From Archaeoglobaceae archaeon (lineage in GTDB: Archaea > Halobacteriota > Archaeoglobi > Archaeoglobales > Archaeoglobaceae), in contig JANXDJ010000008.1 in NCBI GenBank assembly GCA_025059545.1, forward strand, positions 1-36,082: a DNA stretch of 36,082 nucleotides, in the 5' to 3' direction. Positions within the stretch are counted from its first letter, which is position 1. The number at the start of each line of letters is the position of its first letter. The notes beneath the pieces are model-generated. The model ran no database searches and had not been told where the DNA came from. It worked only from the letters and a program-made list of their open reading frames with translations. The position numbers and the translations under genes are program-made. Positions 32,709 through 36,082 of this stretch are shown here, piece by piece.

Positions 32709-33528
32709 AGCATACTGGGAGCTTTTAAGACTTGAACACGGAATAATGTATGGTTTAGGTGTGCTTATCGGAATATTTTTAGGAGGAGGAGCTAATTTAG
32801 AACTTTTAATTCTCGGTTTTGTTACAGCAGTTTTTCTTGAAGCTTCAGCATTTGCAATGAACGACTATCTCGACTACGATGTGGATGTTGCCAATAAAAG
32901 GCTTGATAGACCTCTTGTTCGTGGAGATCTAAGCAAAAAAACCGCTTTAGCTTTAACATTATTGTTTTTCCCTCTTGGACTAATTTCAGCTTTACTTATC
33001 TCGATAGAAGCTCTATTTTTTGTGCTTCTCGTCACTCTTTTAGCCTTCGCCTACAATGCTAAGTTAAAAGAACTCGGATTACTTGGAAATGCTTATGTTG
33101 CCTTTACGATGTCCGCTCCGTTTATTTTTGGTGGAATAATATCTGATTTCAGCTATTCTGTTTTATTGCTCTCACTAATAGCCTTTCTATCTGGACTCGG
33201 AAGAGAGATCATGAAAGGGATTGAAGACGTTGAAGGAGATGCCTTAAGAAATGTGAAAAGTGTAGCGAGAGTTCATGGAATTGAAAAGGCAGTAAAGTTG
33301 TCTTCTTTCTTCTTTATTTTTGCTGTAAGTCTAAGCTTTTTACCTCCTATTCTCATCTCTGAGTATTATGATCCGAAATACGCATTTCCAGTTGCAATCA
33401 CTGATTTGATGTTAATCTCAGTTGCTTTAAGACTACCTAAGAATCCAGAAAAAATTCCAAAATTCAGAAAGGAAACACTATTAGCGATGCTCTTTGGGCT
33501 CATAGGTTTCTTAGCGGGAGCATTCTGA
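32683..33528 (+). CDS. UbiA-family prenyltransferase, probable digeranylgeranylglyceryl phosphate synthase
   Basis: 281 residues with about eight to nine membrane helices. The first aspartate-rich motif [19 protein letters not shown] (about 66-84) is the UbiA prenyl-diphosphate site. The second appears as [13 protein letters not shown]. The overlap with GGGP synthase suggests it attaches the second geranylgeranyl chain to give the archaeol precursor (DGGGP). UbiA members for haem or quinone synthesis look similar, so this function rests mainly on context. ATG at 32683. Confidence 0.82.
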   Translation: MRSLKRSLKAYWELLRLEHGIMYGLGVLIGIFLGGGANLELLILGFVTAVFLEASAFAMNDYLDYDVDVANKRLDRPLVRGDLSKKTALALTLLFFPLGLISALLISIEALFFVLLVTLLAFAYNAKLKELGLLGNAYVAFTMSAPFIFGGIISDFSYSVLLLSLIAFLSGLGREIMKGIEDVEGDALRNVKSVARVHGIEKAVKLSSFFFIFAVSLSFLPPILISEYYDPKYAFPVAITDLMLISVALRLPKNPEKIPKFRKETLLAMLFGLIGFLAGAF

Positions 33529-33533
33529 GATAA

Positions 33534-33542
33534 GTTTTTAAC
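33534..33542 (+). promoter_or_regulatory. TATA-like box for leuS
   Basis: GTTTTTAAC, about 26 nt before the ATG at 33564; it fits a leaderless start. A second AT-rich stretch at 33551-33560 is too close. Confidence 0.35.
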
Positions 33543-33563
33543 TCCTTTGAAATTTTTTAAGCT

Positions 33564-36082
33564 ATGTTTAAAGAGATCGAAGAAAAGTGGCAGAAAGTTT
33601 GGGAAAATGAAAGGATTTTCGAGGCAGAGCCAAATGAGAAGGAAAAATTCTTCCTAACGGTTCCTTATCCTTACTTAAATGGGAATTTACACGCAGGACA
33701 CACGAGAACTTTCACGATTGGAGATGCCTATGCGAGATACATGAGGATGAAGGGTTATAATGTGCTTTTCCCTCTCGGATTTCACGTTACCGGAACTCCG
33801 ATCATCGGATTGGCGGAGCTTATAGCAAAGCGGGATCAGAGAACCTTAGAAGTTTACACAAAGTTCCATGACGTTCCAAGAGAAGAACTTCTAAAGCTGA
33901 CAACACCTGAGAGAATCGTTGAATACTTCGCAAAAGAAGCTCTTAATGCGCTGAAAAGAATAGGGTATTCAATAGATTGGCGGAGAAGCTTTACAACGAT
34001 GGATGCTCCCTACCAGAAGTTTATTGAATGGCAATTTTGGAGACTAAAAGAACTTGGATTCATTGAGAGAGGGAGTCATCCGGTTCGATATTGTCCAAAC
34101 GATCAGAATCCAGTAGAGGATCACGACATATTAATGGGAGAAGAGGCGAGTATTGTTGAGTTCACAGTTATAAAATTCAGACTTGAAAACTCAGATCTAA
34201 TATTCCCATGCGCAACGCTTCGCCCCGAAACCGTATTTGGAGTTACTAACATTTGGCTTAAACCAACGAAATATTTGATTGCAAAAGTTGATGGAGAAAA
34301 ATGGGTTATTAGCAAGGAAGCTTTTGAGAAATTGAAGTTTATGGATCGTGATCTGGAGTTTATAGGAGAGGCTGACGCAAAAGAGTTTATAGATAAGAAT
34401 GTAATGGTTCCACTCGTGGATAGACTTGTTCCAATTCTCCCAGCGGACTTTGTTGACTTGGACAGTGCTACTGGAGTCGTTATGAGCGTCCCCGCTCATG
34501 CTCCATATGATTACGTGGCTTTAAAAGATCTTGGTGTGAAAATTGAGCCAATTGTGATAATATCTTCTGGAAATAAGGATGTTCCAGCAAAAGAAGTCGT
34601 TGAGGAACTGAAAGTAAAGGATCAGAACGATCCAGAGTTGGATAAGGCGACAAAGATCCTTTACAAAAAAGAATTCCACACGGGTGTGATGCTGGAAAAT
34701 ACTGGTAAATTTGCTGGAATGAAAGTTTCCGAAGCGAAGGAAAAAGTTGAGAAAGAGCTTAAAGATCTGAAGCTTGCAGATATTTTTTATGAGTTCAGTG
34801 AAAAACCGGTTGTTTGCAGATGTGGCACTAAATGTGTTGTTAAGCTTGTAGAAGACCAGTGGTTTCTTAGATATTCCGATGAGAAATGGAAGGCAAAAGT
34901 GCTTGAGCATCTTGAAAAAATGACGATAATTCCCGAATATTACAAGGAAGAATTCAGAAATAAAATAGAATGGTTGAAAGATAAAGCTTGTGCACGCAGA
35001 AAAGGTCTTGGCACAAGAATTCCGTGGGATAAAGAATGGCTAATTGAGAGCTTGTCGGATTCAACGATCTACATGTGCTATTATATCCTCGCAAAATTCA
35101 TAAATTCTGGTGAAATCAAGGAGGAAAATATTACAAAAGAGTTTTTAGACTATGTTATTCTCGATAAAGGCGATATAGAGCTTGCAAAAAGCTCAGGACT
35201 TGGTGAAGAGCTAATTGAAAAAGTTCGCAGAGAATTTCAATACTGGTATCCCGTAGATCTGAGAAGTAGCGGAAAAGACTTAGTTGCAAACCATCTGCTT
35301 TTCTATCTATTCCACCATGTCGCTCTTTTTGGCGAGAAGCATTTGCCGAAAGCAATTGCGGTTAATGGCTACGTTAGCCTTGAAGGGCAAAAGATGAGCA
35401 AAAGCAAAGGACCATTGCTGACGATGAAGAAAGCTCTTGAGATCTACGGAGCGGACGTTACAAGGCTTTATATTTTGCATTCTGCAGAGTATGACAGCGA
35501 CGCGGATTGGAAGAGTAGAGAGATCGAGGGGCTTGCTTCAAATTTAGAGCGATTTTATAATCTCGTAAAGGAGAACTATTCGAAAAAGCCAGAAAAAATC
35601 ACGATGCTTGACAGATGGCTGATAAGTAGATTTAACAGAGCTTTAAAAGAAGTAAAAGAAGCAATGGACAAGCTTCAGACAAGAAAGGCGGTGAATTATG
35701 CATTCTTCGAAATTATGAACGATGTTAGATGGTATTTGCGCAGAGGTGGAAAAAATCTTTCTTTGATCTTGGACGACTGGATAAAACTTCTTGCTCCTTT
35801 TGCTCCGCACATCTGCGAAGAGTTATGGCATCTTAAACAATCCTCATTCGTGAGTCTTGAAAGCTATCCCAAATACGATCCATCGAAGATCGATGAGCAT
35901 GCTGAGAAAGCGGAGCTTTACATTGCACAGCTCCTCGAGGACATCAAGGAAGTCATGAAATTCGTTAAGAAGCCAAAGGTTGTTTATATTCATCCCGCAG
36001 AGGAATGGAAATGCAAAGCGTCGGAAATTGCAAATGAGAAGGGAATTGGCGAAGCTATGAAGTGGCTTTCTATGCAAAACAT
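33564..36082 (+). CDS. leuS: Leucyl-tRNA synthetase (3' partial)
   Basis: Class I synthetase charging tRNA-Leu. The frame is open from ATG 33564 (MFKEIEEKWQKVWE) to the last base, about 839 codons, so roughly the last 90-110 residues are outside the window. The HIGH motif appears as YLNGNLHAGH (about 37-46) and KMSKS as KMSKSKG (about 610). The editing domain has TLRPETVFGVTN and an archaeal-type connective region. A zinc-type pair is suggested by CRCGTKC. Archaeal/eukaryotic type rather than bacterial. No sign of disruption. Confidence 0.95.
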   Translation, partial: MFKEIEEKWQKVWENERIFEAEPNEKEKFFLTVPYPYLNGNLHAGHTRTFTIGDAYARYMRMKGYNVLFPLGFHVTGTPIIGLAELIAKRDQRTLEVYTKFHDVPREELLKLTTPERIVEYFAKEALNALKRIGYSIDWRRSFTTMDAPYQKFIEWQFWRLKELGFIERGSHPVRYCPNDQNPVEDHDILMGEEASIVEFTVIKFRLENSDLIFPCATLRPETVFGVTNIWLKPTKYLIAKVDGEKWVISKEAFEKLKFMDRDLEFIGEADAKEFIDKNVMVPLVDRLVPILPADFVDLDSATGVVMSVPAHAPYDYVALKDLGVKIEPIVIISSGNKDVPAKEVVEELKVKDQNDPELDKATKILYKKEFHTGVMLENTGKFAGMKVSEAKEKVEKELKDLKLADIFYEFSEKPVVCRCGTKCVVKLVEDQWFLRYSDEKWKAKVLEHLEKMTIIPEYYKEEFRNKIEWLKDKACARRKGLGTRIPWDKEWLIESLSDSTIYMCYYILAKFINSGEIKEENITKEFLDYVILDKGDIELAKSSGLGEELIEKVRREFQYWYPVDLRSSGKDLVANHLLFYLFHHVALFGEKHLPKAIAVNGYVSLEGQKMSKSKGPLLTMKKALEIYGADVTRLYILHSAEYDSDADWKSREIEGLASNLERFYNLVKENYSKKPEKITMLDRWLISRFNRALKEVKEAMDKLQTRKAVNYAFFEIMNDVRWYLRRGGKNLSLILDDWIKLLAPFAPHICEELWHLKQSSFVSLESYPKYDPSKIDEHAEKAELYIAQLLEDIKEVMKFVKKPKVVYIHPAEEWKCKASEIANEKGIGEAMKWLSMQN

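Noticed and set aside
1..36082. CRISPR arrays, insertion sequences, integrase genes, rRNA
   Set aside because: No spaced direct repeats, transposase-like frames, terminal inverted repeats or rRNA segments were noticed on reading; no computed repeat search was possible.

Overview
The window looks like chromosomal DNA from an AT-rich euryarchaeon, most likely of the Archaeoglobi type. The evidence is archaeal information genes (MCM, SRP19, tRNA G10 methyltransferase, KEOPS subunit Cgi121, archaeal LeuRS, FtsZ2), the ether-lipid pair GGGP synthase plus UbiA prenyltransferase, the GHMP-type archaeal shikimate kinase, an F420-type luciferase-like oxidoreductase, and fatty-acid-degradation genes of the kind common in Archaeoglobus. 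Many genes have a TATA-like box about 22-27 nt before the start codon, as expected for archaeal leaderless transcripts. The lineage call is an inference from gene content; no marker search was possible.

Layout. 1-4670: CBS/ParB-like protein (5' end outside the window), srp19, trmG10 (all overlapping), convergent trmO, an LLM-family F420 oxidoreductase, then a tandem pair of small DUF131-like membrane proteins and a COG1751-like protein. 4766-10650: acetolactate-synthase-like TPP enzyme overlapping a zinc alcohol dehydrogenase, then ilvD (with an apparent 5' frameshift) and convergent leuC. 10773-16090: secreted acid-lipase-like hydrolase, thiC, nicotinamidase, moaC, and an orphan branched-chain-amino-acid-type binding lipoprotein. 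16146-16220: tRNA-Gly(GCC).

16273-24372 is the most unusual part, a lipid-handling island built around a divergent promoter near 21200. Leftward run two SCP2-like lipid-binding proteins, an acyl-CoA dehydrogenase, an acyl-CoA synthetase, a membrane-anchored SRPBCC protein and a small membrane protein split by a frameshift. Rightward run a four-helix membrane protein, a GMC-family oxidoreductase and a shortened acyl-CoA-dehydrogenase-like protein without catalytic motifs. Together they suggest oxidation of a bulky hydrophobic alcohol or acid, possibly isoprenoid or sterol-like. The substrate is inference.

24394-36082 returns to housekeeping: an alpha/beta hydrolase divergent from mcm, an operon of a RecA/KaiC-fold protein with destroyed Walker motifs, cgi121 and aroK, a decayed GNAT acetyltransferase gene (previously an apparently empty gap), ftsZ2 preceded by a cdrS-like ribbon-helix-helix regulator with a repeat-rich leader, a PfkB-family kinase, a 57-residue four-cysteine protein, GGGP synthase, a UbiA prenyltransferase and leuS, which runs off the window end.

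No transposase, integrase, CRISPR array or rRNA was seen. Three independent frame disruptions (ilvD 5' end, small membrane protein, GNAT) are either genuine decay or assembly errors.
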